Below are positions 35,083-42,948 of a DNA stretch of 64,000 bases, in pieces (position 1 is the stretch's first letter; each line of letters opens with the position of its first letter). A model generated the notes under the pieces. That model was not told the DNA's origin. It made no database searches and saw nothing but the letters and a program-made list of their open reading frames with translations. Source of the stretch: Phycisphaerae bacterium. GTDB taxonomy: Bacteria; Planctomycetota; Phycisphaerae; UBA1845; UTPLA1. Position numbers and translations under genes: made by a program. The DNA is taken from positions 35,637 through 99,636 of the forward strand of contig JAHBXN010000011.1 in the NCBI GenBank assembly GCA_019636475.1, given 5' to 3'.

Positions 35083-35684
35083 TGACGAGCGTTTGGGATT
35101 TGCGTGCCCGGCTCTACGACGTTTGTGAAGGATCGCAATTACGCCGTGGTACAGCGAAGGCTCGCCTGTTTGCTCAGATGCATGGACAGGTGCTGTTCCT
35201 TGCCGTCGGGACCGGCGTGGATATCACCCGCTTCCCCGCCGAACAGAAGATCATCGGCATTGACATCAGCGCCGAGATGCTCCGACGTGCGGAAGCACGC
35301 AGGCGCGCGTATCGCGGCCAATTGGTGTTTGCCCTCGGCGACGCGGAGCGACTCGCGTTTGGCGACGGCTCGTTCGACACCGTAGTCAGTTCATGCACGA
35401 TGTGCTCCGTGCCGCATCCTGTAGTTGCGCTAAAGGAACTCTATCGCGTGCTGCGTCCCGGCGGCCGTTTATTGATGTTCGAGCACGTACGCAGCCGGAG
35501 TTGGCCATTGGGGCTGGCTCTCGATGTCATGACCTTATGGACCCGACTGCTGGGAACCGAGATGAACCGCGATACCGTCGCGAACGTGCTGACGGCTGGC
35601 TTCCAGATTGTGCGGATCGAGAGTGTTTACCTTGACATCATTCTCTCGATTCATGCCGTCAAACCGATTAACCGGGAGGACTAG
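35082..35684 (+). CDS. SAM-dependent class I methyltransferase (UbiE/METTL7-like)
   Basis: 200 residues from the coupled ATG 35082; ATG 35058 and GTG 35079 in the same frame are alternatives. Motif I is V-L-F-L-A-V-G-T-G-V-D, the acidic residue of motif II lies in I-I-G-I-D-I-S, motif III is G-D-A-E-R-L-A-F-G, and post-motif S-F-D-T-V-V-S-S-C-T-M-C-S-V-P is followed by R-V-L-R-P-G-G-R-L. The Cys pair (C-T-M-C-S-V-P-H-P) is common in a subgroup of small-molecule or thiol methyltransferases. The substrate is unknown. Context (redox lipoproteins, AhpD-like selenoprotein) fits detoxification of a thiol, selenium or metalloid compound, but this is inference. Confidence 0.82.
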   Translation: MTSVWDLRARLYDVCEGSQLRRGTAKARLFAQMHGQVLFLAVGTGVDITRFPAEQKIIGIDISAEMLRRAEARRRAYRGQLVFALGDAERLAFGDGSFDTVVSSCTMCSVPHPVVALKELYRVLRPGGRLLMFEHVRSRSWPLGLALDVMTLWTRLLGTEMNRDTVANVLTAGFQIVRIESVYLDIILSIHAVKPINRED

Positions 35685-35686
35685 AC

Positions 35687-36049
35687 GTGCCGCGTTCTCA
35701 TTCAATCCGATCGCGATGGATGTGCCTCGTGATGTTCCTTCTGACCCTCGTTCTCAATGGAAGCGCATGTAGCCCCGCGTATCGCGAACCGATTCATTTT
35801 ATGGGCGAGCGGCCGGAAGGCGTCACACTCTCTTGTCAACAATGTTATGACCACGCAGTTCGCGTCTTAACGGGGCCGCCGAAGCACCGGCGGTACAAGG
35901 CGGTGGTGCGGCATGCCTGTCCCGACTGCGCGAGTGAGGCGGTGATCTATAACGGGCCAGACGGTAAGCCAATGATACGATGCGAGCAGTGTGCGCCCGA
36001 GGGCGTACCGTGCGACCGCTGCCTGCCTCCGAAGAGGACCAATGGATAA
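35687..36049 (+). CDS. Lipoprotein with multiple CxxC motifs
   Basis: 120 residues, GTG start with a strong GGGAGGA site (35674-35680), 2 bp after the methyltransferase stop. Leader LVMFLLTLVLNGSAC gives a lipidated Cys28. The mature part has four Cys pairs (C-Q-Q-C, C-P-D-C, C-E-Q-C, C-D-R-C), arranged like two zinc-ribbon knuckle pairs. These would bind zinc or another thiophilic metal outside the cytoplasm. Family not recognised; position suggests it belongs to the redox/methylation cluster. Confidence 0.7.
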   Translation: MPRSHSIRSRWMCLVMFLLTLVLNGSACSPAYREPIHFMGERPEGVTLSCQQCYDHAVRVLTGPPKHRRYKAVVRHACPDCASEAVIYNGPDGKPMIRCEQCAPEGVPCDRCLPPKRTNG

Positions 36050-36133
36050 GATTGGCTTGATCTGGTGCGAGTTGCGTGCAGGTTGTGAGGTGGCGAATGA
36101 GTGAAGCCAGAACCCTGTGAGGAGGCGATTCCT

Positions 36134-36691
36134 GTGAGTTGGATAGAGACTGTCCCGGAGTCGGAAGCGGCCGACGTGCTCTCGAACATCTACAACGAGA
36201 GCCGGGCCAAGTTCGGGCGTGTGATCAATCTCGTCAAGATTCAGAGCCTGCGGCCCGAGACGATGGCGCTTGGGCGCGAGTTCTATCGGCATCTGATGGA
36301 CTCGCCCAGCGGCCTGTCGCGCTTCCAGCGGGTGTTGCTCGCAACCGTCGTGTCCAAGGTCAATGGCTGTCTCTACTGAATGGAGAGCCATGAAGGCGAC
36401 CTCCGGTCGGAGATCAAGGACGACGCGATGGTGCAGGCAATCCAGAACGACTTTCGGCAAATAGACCTCGAATGGGACACGCGCGTCCTGCTCGACTTTG
36501 CGATGAAGCTGACGACGCGACCGACCGAAATGCGCCGTTGCGATGTGGAGGCGCTCCGTGACGCCGGCTTTTGCGATGCCGACATTCTCGACGCCGCCCA
36601 CATTGTCGGATACTTCAACTACGCGAACCGCGTGATGGATGCGCTTGGCATCCAACCGGAACCTGAAATGCATCATCGGCCGCGTAAATAG
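36134..36691 (+). CDS. Probable selenoprotein: AhpD-like peroxidase-related protein (CxxU, TGA at 36377-36379 read as Sec)
   Basis: Read through one in-frame TGA, this is a 185-residue protein with Sec82. It follows the AhpD/carboxymuconolactone decarboxylase 'peroxidase-related enzyme' family along its whole length: I-Y-N-E-S-R-A-K-F-G, a S-L-R-P-E-T-M region, L-S-R-F-Q-R-V-L-L-A-T-V-V-S-K-V-N-G, then C79-L-Y-U82-M-E-S-H86, and the distal L-L-D-F-A-M-K-L-T, D-V-E-A-L-R-D-A-G-F and GYFNYANRVMDALG. In relatives position 82 is the second Cys of the E-x-x-x-C-x-x-C-x-x-x-H active site, which reduces hydroperoxides or relays thiol electrons. The codon change is Cys (TGC/TGT) to TGA. A SECIS-like hairpin follows at 36398-36415. 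GTG 36134 has a GAGGAGG site at 36118-36124. If Sec is not used, the gene is a nonsense pseudogene. Confidence 0.85.
36398..36415 (+). promoter_or_regulatory. SECIS-like hairpin downstream of the TGA codon
   Basis: GACCTCC (36398-36404) pairs with GGAGATC (36409-36415) except for one C-A mismatch at the third pair. It closes a GGTC tetraloop at 36405-36408, 26-29 nt after the TGA. Bacterial SECIS elements sit just after the UGA with a small apical loop that has a G in the first two positions, which this satisfies. It is inside the coding sequence, as in bacterial selenoprotein mRNAs. Confidence 0.65.
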
Positions 36692-36815
36692 TCGCTTCAG
36701 ATTTCCGACGACGCCGGTGGCTAAAACACGGCGTGCTCACAGCGAGGGAAGTCGTTTGTCGAAACAGTGTTGAACGGAAAGTGGCGCCGATTGAAGGCGG
36801 AAGCGAGGATACATC

Positions 36816-37487
36816 ATGATGGATCACAACGAGGATTTCCAAAGCCGGATTGATTCGCTGCTGGCGCAGGCGGATGCACAGCGGGACACGCATCAGGACC
36901 ACATCCGGCAGCGGATGGAGGAAGATGCCCGTCATGCGGATCAGTTCAATCGAATTGCGAGCCGGCTGCTTTCAGGGGTGATCCGTCCGCGCATGGAGGC
37001 TCTGGCCGGTCGGTTCGATAACGCAACGTTGCTTAACCCAACGGACACCAGTGGCGCTCTTTGCACGTGTGCGTTCGGGCACACGCCGCGGTTCCCGGCC
37101 TCGACTCGCTTGAGCTTGAGCGTATCGCCCGGGGAACGCATGGAGCGGGTATCAATCGTCTATCGCTTGCAGATTCTGCCGGTATTCATCCGCTTCAAGG
37201 ACATGGATCAGATTGACTTCTCGGCTGACGCGATAGACGAGGCCAACGCAGCCAAGTGGGTGGAGGATCGACTGACAGAGTTCGTTGAAACGTACCTTCA
37301 GCTTGAGACCGCCAAGCACTACCAGAGTGAGAACATGGAGACGGATCCGGTTTGCGGGATGCCGGTCAATCGGAATTGGGCCGCTGCGACCGCCGAATAC
37401 GGCGGGAAGTCCTATTACTTCTGCATCGACGAATGTCGCCGGCGCTTTGCAGAAGACCCCAATCGGTTCGTAAGGGAACCGAAATGA
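36816..37487 (+). CDS. YHS-domain protein with unrecognised N-terminal domain
   Basis: 223 residues, ATG 36816 (AGGAT site). Residues ~1-170 form a soluble domain (HIRQRMEEDARHADQFNRIA; G-A-L-C-T-C-A-F-G-H-T; R-V-S-I-V-Y-R-L-Q-I-L-P-V-F) with helical ends and a central beta part, not a family I know. Residues ~172-223 are a classic YHS domain: D-P-V-C-G-M-P-V-N, Y-G-G-K-S-Y-Y-F-C-I-D-E-C, F-A-E-D-P-N-R-F. YHS/TRASH domains bind soft metals such as copper through the C-x-x-x-C/F-C-x-x-x-C thiols. It is likely cytoplasmic, because no signal peptide is visible. Confidence 0.78.
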   Translation: MMDHNEDFQSRIDSLLAQADAQRDTHQDHIRQRMEEDARHADQFNRIASRLLSGVIRPRMEALAGRFDNATLLNPTDTSGALCTCAFGHTPRFPASTRLSLSVSPGERMERVSIVYRLQILPVFIRFKDMDQIDFSADAIDEANAAKWVEDRLTEFVETYLQLETAKHYQSENMETDPVCGMPVNRNWAAATAEYGGKSYYFCIDECRRRFAEDPNRFVREPK

Positions 37488-37518
37488 TGATGGGACATCC
37501 CAAACGGGGCGAACAGCC

Positions 37519-38496
37519 ATGACTTGCAACCGAATTCAAGCGAATAAGATGATCTGGAAAACACGGCAATTCAAGCTCAATAGCGGGGTCCCATTCACTT
37601 GGACGTTCGCGGCGGTTGCCGCGATCGGTGTCATGTCCGCCGGGCGGATTGTCCTCGCTCAAACGGAGGGGCCGCGTCGGCCGGTGAACGCGTTGTGCCC
37701 CGTGATGACTCAAGAGGAAGTCAATCCGGAGTTCACCACGATATTCGAAGGCCGGGTCATCGGGTTTTGCTGCGACAAGTGTCTCGTCAAGTTCAAGGCG
37801 AATCCAAGTCGGTTTGCCGCGCGCATAGTTGTACGTGAAGTAAAATCCACGCCGATCGATGCGGAAGATGATCATGACGAGGAGGCAGAGAATTCGCTCG
37901 GCGACCGGCAAGCTAAGGAAGCCCATGGCGACCATGCCCACGGTAACGACGCGGCGCAAGACAACAACCGGGGGGAAGCGCATGACCATGATCACAATGA
38001 GGATGAGCATTCTGAAAGCGGCGACAGCGATCATGAGCATGGGCATGCGCAGGGTAGAGGATTCTTTGCCAAGGCGATCGGTTGGCTTGGCAAACTCCAT
38101 CCGCCTATGGTCAACTTTCCGATCGCGATGATTCTGGGGGCCGCCCTGGCGGAACTGCTGCTGGTCGCGACGAAGCGGTCATTCTTCGTGAACGCCGGTC
38201 GGTTCTGCTTGTGGGTTGGCTGCGTTGGTGCCGTGGTGGCAGCCGTGCTTGGCTGGTTTTTCGGCGGCTTCCACTTGATGGACGATTCATGGATTCTGAC
38301 AACGCACCGCTGGCTCGGCACGACAACCGCGGCGTGGTCCGTGCTGCTGCTGGTTGTCGGCGAGCAGACCCACCGTCGCGCGGACGCCACGCGAAGACGA
38401 TACCGCGCCTTTCTGCTCATCGGCGCGAGTCTAGTCGGCGTCAGCGGTTTCTTCGGCGGATCACTGGTTTACGGAGTGAACCACTATGCGTTCTAA
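37519..38496 (+). CDS. Membrane protein: YHS-like domain, His-rich linker, DUF2231 four-helix domain
   Basis: 325 residues. An N-terminal signal/anchor helix (FTWTFAAVAAIGVMSAG) is followed by a YHS-like domain (ALCPVMTQEEVNPEF; G-F-C-C-D-K-C-L-V-K-F), then a ~70-residue acidic and His-rich linker (HGDHAHGND; HDHDHNEDEH; DHEHGHAQG), then a four-helix DUF2231-type domain beginning K-L-H-P-P-M-V-N-F-P-I-A, the family signature. The layout suggests a periplasmic metal trap tethered to a membrane domain of unknown activity; DUF2231 proteins often accompany copper and cytochrome genes. Start ATG 37519 has a weak ribosome site; 37549 is an alternative. Confidence 0.8.
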   Translation: MTCNRIQANKMIWKTRQFKLNSGVPFTWTFAAVAAIGVMSAGRIVLAQTEGPRRPVNALCPVMTQEEVNPEFTTIFEGRVIGFCCDKCLVKFKANPSRFAARIVVREVKSTPIDAEDDHDEEAENSLGDRQAKEAHGDHAHGNDAAQDNNRGEAHDHDHNEDEHSESGDSDHEHGHAQGRGFFAKAIGWLGKLHPPMVNFPIAMILGAALAELLLVATKRSFFVNAGRFCLWVGCVGAVVAAVLGWFFGGFHLMDDSWILTTHRWLGTTTAAWSVLLLVVGEQTHRRADATRRRYRAFLLIGASLVGVSGFFGGSLVYGVNHYAF

Positions 38497-38559
38497 GTTC
38501 GCAAGTAACGGAATCCGGGAGCGCGTCTGGGATACGAGTACGTTGTGAGGACGACGAAA

Positions 38560-39615
38560 ATGCCGAACCGGACTTGGACGCAAGTAAGCACTCTGTCGCG
38601 CTATGTCGTAATCGCTTTGCCCCTCGCCATCGGCCTGACTGGATGCGCGACAAGCCAGCGCGATTCGCAAGTAGCGACGAATGGAATAGGTTCCAATCAA
38701 GCGGAGCTGCTCAACCTCCTTGAAGCCTGTCGTCGTCAGCACGCAGCGGATTTATCGCGTGAAAGCCTGGCGGACTTGAAGCGCGATGCCGGCGACGTGC
38801 GGAGGTTCGCCGAGCAGCAGCGTCAACGCCGCGAGAGCATGCGCCGGGCCATGGAAACATACAACCGCGGCGTCTGCCTGATCCACGGCGCGTTCACGTT
38901 GATAGAAGAACGCGACGGGCGCCTTCAGCCCGTTGAGGATGCCGATGGACAGCCTCTTGAGTTCGAGTACCTCGGTTCCGGATTCCTGGTTGATGATCGC
39001 GGGTGCGTGTTGACGAATCGTCACGTCGCGGAGCCGTGGTGGAACAACGATGCTGTCGCCCCACTCATTGCTCGGGGGCTTGCTCCTGAGTTCACACGAC
39101 TGACCGCAACTTTTCCCGGGAACGCGCCCAAAGACGTCGATCCGGACACGATTCGAACGAGCCGTGATGGCGTCGACCTAGCCATGTTCGTCGTCACTAC
39201 TGATGCTGTGCCCGTGCTACCGCTTATTGAGGGTGATGCACGTGACCTGCGCGGGCAAGGGGTCATGCTCCTTGGCTATCCGACCGGATTGAGTGCCCTG
39301 CTTGCGCGGGCGGAGCCTGAGGTTGCGGAAGAAGCGATGAATGCAGCCGCGGACACCGCGAGCCTGATTCGCGAGTTGAGCGCCCGTAACGGCATCGCCC
39401 CGCTGGCTACGCATGGCACACTCAACGATGTGACCGACGGAAAGCTGATCTACGATGCGGTGACGACCTCTGGCGGTTCCGGCGGCCCCGTATTCGGCCC
39501 CGATGGGACGGTTATCGGCGTGAACTTCGCCATGATGCGCGGCTTTCAAGGGTCGAATTTCGGCGTCCCGATCCGATTCGCCCGACCATTGCTCGATCGA
39601 CTGACAGAAAAATGA
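38560..39615 (+). CDS. Trypsin-like serine protease lipoprotein (S1 family)
   Basis: 351 residues from ATG 38560 (GAGG at 38546-38549); GTG 38545 is an in-frame alternative. Leader IALPLAIGLTGC gives lipobox L-T-G-C. A helical region (~45-110) precedes a trypsin/DegP-like fold: G-S-G-F-L-V-D-D-R-G with catalytic His in T-N-R-H-V (~residue 156), Asp in D-G-V-D-L-A-M-F (~207), and nucleophile Ser in T-S-G-G-S-G-G-P-V-F (~308). No PDZ domain follows, unlike DegP. Probably a periplasmic-side protease anchored by lipid; target unknown. The next gene overlaps by ATGA. Confidence 0.88.
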   Translation: MPNRTWTQVSTLSRYVVIALPLAIGLTGCATSQRDSQVATNGIGSNQAELLNLLEACRRQHAADLSRESLADLKRDAGDVRRFAEQQRQRRESMRRAMETYNRGVCLIHGAFTLIEERDGRLQPVEDADGQPLEFEYLGSGFLVDDRGCVLTNRHVAEPWWNNDAVAPLIARGLAPEFTRLTATFPGNAPKDVDPDTIRTSRDGVDLAMFVVTTDAVPVLPLIEGDARDLRGQGVMLLGYPTGLSALLARAEPEVAEEAMNAAADTASLIRELSARNGIAPLATHGTLNDVTDGKLIYDAVTTSGGSGGPVFGPDGTVIGVNFAMMRGFQGSNFGVPIRFARPLLDRLTEK

Positions 39616-39980
39616 GAGATTCGGACGAGGACAGCATGCACGAGGGCGGATCGAATCTCCTCCCAGGGTACCCGCCCGCGATGGGCGAGCCGTCGGCCGG
39701 TAGCGTCCAACAGCTTGCCTGCGTCTATCGTGAATATCATCGGGCGATCTGGCCACGGCTGCTATGCACGCCGTGGGCAGGGAGCCTGGCCGTCGAGTCG
39801 GAGGATTCCTGGCGCGAGCTGTGGGGCCGAGTCGGACGAGAATTCTATCGGTGCTTCGCGTTCGGAGACCGTAACATACGACGTGACATGATCTTGCGCG
39901 CACTCGGAGCCGGGGCAGACGATCTGGCTGCGAAACTCGATCAGTGGAGGTTAACGCTGGAGTTCGACACCGACAGATAG
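39612..39980 (+). CDS. Hypothetical protein coupled to the protease gene
   Basis: 122 residues; its ATG overlaps the protease stop. The C-terminal two thirds are helical and Trp/Arg-rich (YREYHRAIWPRLLC; SWRELWGRVGREFYRCF; LDQWRLTLEF). No signal peptide, no membrane segment, no motif that I recognise. Co-translation suggests it works with, or regulates, the protease. Confidence 0.6.
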   Translation: MRDSDEDSMHEGGSNLLPGYPPAMGEPSAGSVQQLACVYREYHRAIWPRLLCTPWAGSLAVESEDSWRELWGRVGREFYRCFAFGDRNIRRDMILRALGAGADDLAAKLDQWRLTLEFDTDR

Positions 39981-40142
39981 TCGAGGATCGGGCCCCGCGA
40001 CGGGTGGTGGTTGAGCCAACGCAGGAGTCGCATGAAGAACAGGGAAGGAATAGTCGGCTTCGCGCATCCAACCAAGGTAAAAGGGCGCGGCCACTGTGGT
40101 CTGCGCTCAGGATCGTGAACCCACGCTTTGGAGGCCTCAATA

Positions 40143-40883
40143 ATGTCCAATTGTCGAATCAGCATTGGTGGCGTGCTCGCGGTTATCGCAATCGCCGGTT
40201 TCGCCGCGACGGCAGCCCACGCACAGAATCATGAAGGCCATCGCCACGATGATCCCAAGGAAGAGAAAAAGTCACCGGTGCTGCCCAAGTGTCCCGTGAT
40301 GGACGAACCGGTGGACTTGTTTGTCAAGACGATGACAGCGGACGGCCCCGTGTACTTCTGTTGCAAGGACTGCATCAAGAAGTTCGAGGTGGATCCTGAG
40401 AAGTATGCAAAGCAAGTTGTTGAACAGCGAAAGATTCTGGCGAAGCTTCCCAAAGTGCAGGTGACCTGCCCAGTTTCTGGCAAGCCCGTCGACGACAAGA
40501 CATTCATCGAGAAGGAGGGGAAGAAAACATACTTTTGTTGCAAGGGATGCGTCGGCAAGTATGAAAAGGAGCCAAACAAGTATGCTGCGCAGCTTGCCGA
40601 CAGTTTTAGCTATCAGACCAAGTGCCCCGTCATGGACGAGGAGATTGATCCGAAGGCGTTCATCCGGCTGAAGACCGGACAGACTGTGTTTTTCTGTTGT
40701 CCGGGCTGTGACAAGAAGTTTCTGAAGGATCCGGTAAAATACGCGCCGAAGCTCGAAGCCCAGGGCATCCGGATAGATCCCAAGAAAGTCGAAATCGCAG
40801 CGGAGCCCGCAAAAGAAGACACAAACGACTCACATGAAGGACATGGTGGGAAGGGACACGACCACGGGGATCACGACCATTGA
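40143..40883 (+). CDS. Secreted protein with three YHS-like metal-binding modules and His-rich tail
   Basis: 246 residues from ATG 40143 (TTTGGAGG site). A signal peptide ends in A-H-A-Q. Three successive YHS/TRASH-like modules follow, each C-P-V-M/S... then Y/V-F-F/C-C-C-x-x-C-x-x-K-F/Y-x-x-x-P-x-K-Y: residues ~44-90, ~108-150 and ~160-210. A C-terminal HEGHGGKGHDHGDHDH tail follows. Each module offers four Cys, so three soft-metal sites plus a histidine tail are expected in the periplasm. It lies 500 bp upstream of the third RND system and is probably part of the same copper/silver response. Confidence 0.85.
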   Translation: MSNCRISIGGVLAVIAIAGFAATAAHAQNHEGHRHDDPKEEKKSPVLPKCPVMDEPVDLFVKTMTADGPVYFCCKDCIKKFEVDPEKYAKQVVEQRKILAKLPKVQVTCPVSGKPVDDKTFIEKEGKKTYFCCKGCVGKYEKEPNKYAAQLADSFSYQTKCPVMDEEIDPKAFIRLKTGQTVFFCCPGCDKKFLKDPVKYAPKLEAQGIRIDPKKVEIAAEPAKEDTNDSHEGHGGKGHDHGDHDH

Positions 40884-40906
40884 AGGCGATGAAATGTGTG
40901 CCTTCA
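40881..40906 (+). terminator. Hairpin at the stop of the triple-YHS gene
   Basis: TGAAGGC (40881-40887, overlapping the stop codon) pairs perfectly with GCCTTCA (40900-40906) around a 12-base loop. No U-tract follows, so it is a weak terminator or mRNA 3' stabiliser. Confidence 0.3.
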
Positions 40907-40966
40907 TGTGGGGCATCGGTCCACGCAAATTCTTAGGTTTCGCCGACAACTCTGTATGGTGAGGGA

Positions 40967-41344
40967 ATGAGCAGTCGCCGACGACGCAGGCAAAAGCGCC
41001 GTGGTGGTGGCAGACTTGCAAAGCCGAAGAGACACATCGATTCATGGTGGCCGCTCTTTGGGCTTGGATTGGCGCTGGTGGGACTCATCAGCGCCTATTG
41101 GTGGCAAGCCACGGGCACCCGGTCAGAGGAGTCGCCAGTTCGCCTGAGCAGGGTTGGCGAGATTCTATGTCCGGTAGGTGGAATGCCGATCAAGCGCGAG
41201 ATATCCGTCCTAACTTCGGTGGGTCCGATTTACTTCTGCTGTAAGCACTGCATCGATCGATTCAATGCCGAGCCGTCGGCCTTTCAGGACGCCGTCGAAG
41301 CCCAACAACGCTCCATGGCTGCCGATTCGCAACCCGAGGGTTGA
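40967..41344 (+). CDS. Membrane-anchored YHS-like protein
   Basis: 125 residues, ATG 40967 with a GAGGG site. A very basic N-terminus (RRRRRQKRRGGGR) and one membrane helix (WWPLFGLGLALVGLISAYWW) place a single YHS-like module outside: I-L-C-P-V-G-G-M-P-I, then I-Y-F-C-C-K-H-C-I-D-R-F and P-S-A-F. It would bind one soft metal ion at the periplasmic membrane face. It lies 49 bp before the outer-membrane factor gene of system 3 and is likely the first gene of that operon. Confidence 0.8.
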   Translation: MSSRRRRRQKRRGGGRLAKPKRHIDSWWPLFGLGLALVGLISAYWWQATGTRSEESPVRLSRVGEILCPVGGMPIKREISVLTSVGPIYFCCKHCIDRFNAEPSAFQDAVEAQQRSMAADSQPEG

Positions 41345-41393
41345 GTCGTCGACCTGGAAACGACAACGTGATCCCAGGAGAATCTGCCCTGCC

Positions 41394-42944
41394 ATGAGAA
41401 TGAGGCACATCCAATCAAGCCGATGGCGTCCAAGCGTGCGGTCAGGCCAACGTCCAATTGCCGCTGGAATCACGGCGTCGGTATTCCTGCTTGCCGCGCC
41501 GGCAGGTTGCGCGTTGAACCAACAGGGACATCGCGAGGTCGGCGAGGCACTCGCCAATTATGAACGCCGTCATGCGTCTGCCGTTTCGCAATACGCCGGC
41601 GTGCCGAAGGCCGCTGGGCGAACAACGACTGGCCCGGCAACTCGCACTCCCCAGCCCGTTATCGAGGATGGCACCCTGGCGAGCTTGATCGAAGCGGCGC
41701 TGGAGCGAAATCCGGACATCCTCGCATCCATCGACACCGCCCGGAGCGTCGCAAGTCGGATCCCGCAAGCAACTTCCCTGATGGATCCGATGCTGTTGAC
41801 AAAGACCTTACCTGAACCGATCCGAACGGCCGAGGGTGACAACTATTTCATATTGGGCGTGCAGCAAAAACTACCTGTGCCCGAGAAGCTGGACCGGCGA
41901 GGTCGAATGGCCCTCGCGGAAACGCGGATGGCCATTGAGACCCTAGAGCAAACGCGGCTGCGAGTGATCGGGGAGGTGAAGCGCGCGTACTTCCAGATCT
42001 TTGCGATTGATCAAGCGGTGCTGATTACCAAGGAAAACCAAACGCTCATGCGTGATCTGATCGAAGTCGCACGGGGACAGTTGATCGCAGGTCGGCGACA
42101 GCAGGAGGACGTGCTGCGGGCACAGGTGGAGCTGTCGAACCTGGAGAGTCAACTAATTGAGCTCGGACAGCGACGGGTGACAACCGTGGCGCTGATCAAT
42201 TCGATTCTTGATCGTTCACCGTCCACCGAAGTCCCGCCGTTGTCGGAATATGACATTAGGCGCTTGAATCCGCGATTGGATGAGTTGCTTTCACGAGCGT
42301 ACGAGAGGAACCCAGAGCTTCAGCGATTTGAGCGTCAGATCGAGCGTGATGAGCAAAGTCTGCGTCTGGCCAAGCTGGAATACTGGCCGGATTTTACAGT
42401 CGGCTTCGAGTGGATACAGATGGACCCACGTGGAGCGTTCCGACCGCCCGTCAACCCGCAAACAGGGATGCGCCCGCGCGTCTCGCAGATGAGCGAAAAT
42501 GGTTCGGATAACTGGGCGATCACGTTCGGCTTCAACGTGCCAGTCTGGTTCGAGCGTATTGAGGGGGGGATTCGCGAGGCTCGCGAGCGGCTTTCCGCAT
42601 CACGACGGCAATTACGCTCCGCCAAGAACCGGATCACATACCAGGTAGAGGACGCCCTGGCGCGGATTGATTCGCAACGAGACATCGCCGATCTCTTTGC
42701 AACGGCCATCATCCCGCAGGCCGAGCAGGCCTATCAGGTAACGCGTGAGGGATACATCACCGGAACGTCGGATTTCCAGTTCGTGATCGACAACTGGCAG
42801 AAATGGCTGTTCTTCAGATTGCAATACTACAGAACCCTTGGGGATCTGGAGCGAAGCGTGGCCGACTTGGAGCAGGCCGTCGGCGTCAGCGTCATCGAAA
42901 CGCAGGGTGCCAACGCGCCCCGATCAAACGGGGAGGGAGGATAG
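41394..42944 (+). CDS. Outer-membrane efflux lipoprotein, TolC/CusC family (system 3)
   Basis: 516 residues from ATG 41394 (CAGGAG site at 41377). A hydrophobic leader ends in L-A-A-P-A-G-C (lipobox). Two OEP repeats with typical helix starts follow: L-A-S-L-I-E-A-A-L-E-R-N-P-D-I, V-Q-Q-K-L-P-V-P-E-K-L, Y-W-P-D-F-T-V-G-F-E-W, and the loop T-S-D-F-Q-F-V-I-D-N-W before the last helix. It forms the exit duct for the adaptor at 42949 (4-bp gap) and pump at 45733. Compared with the protein at 7944 it is clearly a separate branch (different leader, linker and tail). Confidence 0.87.
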   Translation: MRMRHIQSSRWRPSVRSGQRPIAAGITASVFLLAAPAGCALNQQGHREVGEALANYERRHASAVSQYAGVPKAAGRTTTGPATRTPQPVIEDGTLASLIEAALERNPDILASIDTARSVASRIPQATSLMDPMLLTKTLPEPIRTAEGDNYFILGVQQKLPVPEKLDRRGRMALAETRMAIETLEQTRLRVIGEVKRAYFQIFAIDQAVLITKENQTLMRDLIEVARGQLIAGRRQQEDVLRAQVELSNLESQLIELGQRRVTTVALINSILDRSPSTEVPPLSEYDIRRLNPRLDELLSRAYERNPELQRFERQIERDEQSLRLAKLEYWPDFTVGFEWIQMDPRGAFRPPVNPQTGMRPRVSQMSENGSDNWAITFGFNVPVWFERIEGGIREARERLSASRRQLRSAKNRITYQVEDALARIDSQRDIADLFATAIIPQAEQAYQVTREGYITGTSDFQFVIDNWQKWLFFRLQYYRTLGDLERSVADLEQAVGVSVIETQGANAPRSNGEGG

Positions 42945-42948
42945 GACC

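Noticed and set aside
36380..36691. Separate 103-residue gene starting at ATG 36380
   Set aside because: It has no ribosome site, is in the same frame as the preceding fragment and together they form one AhpD-family protein split exactly at the active-site Cys position.
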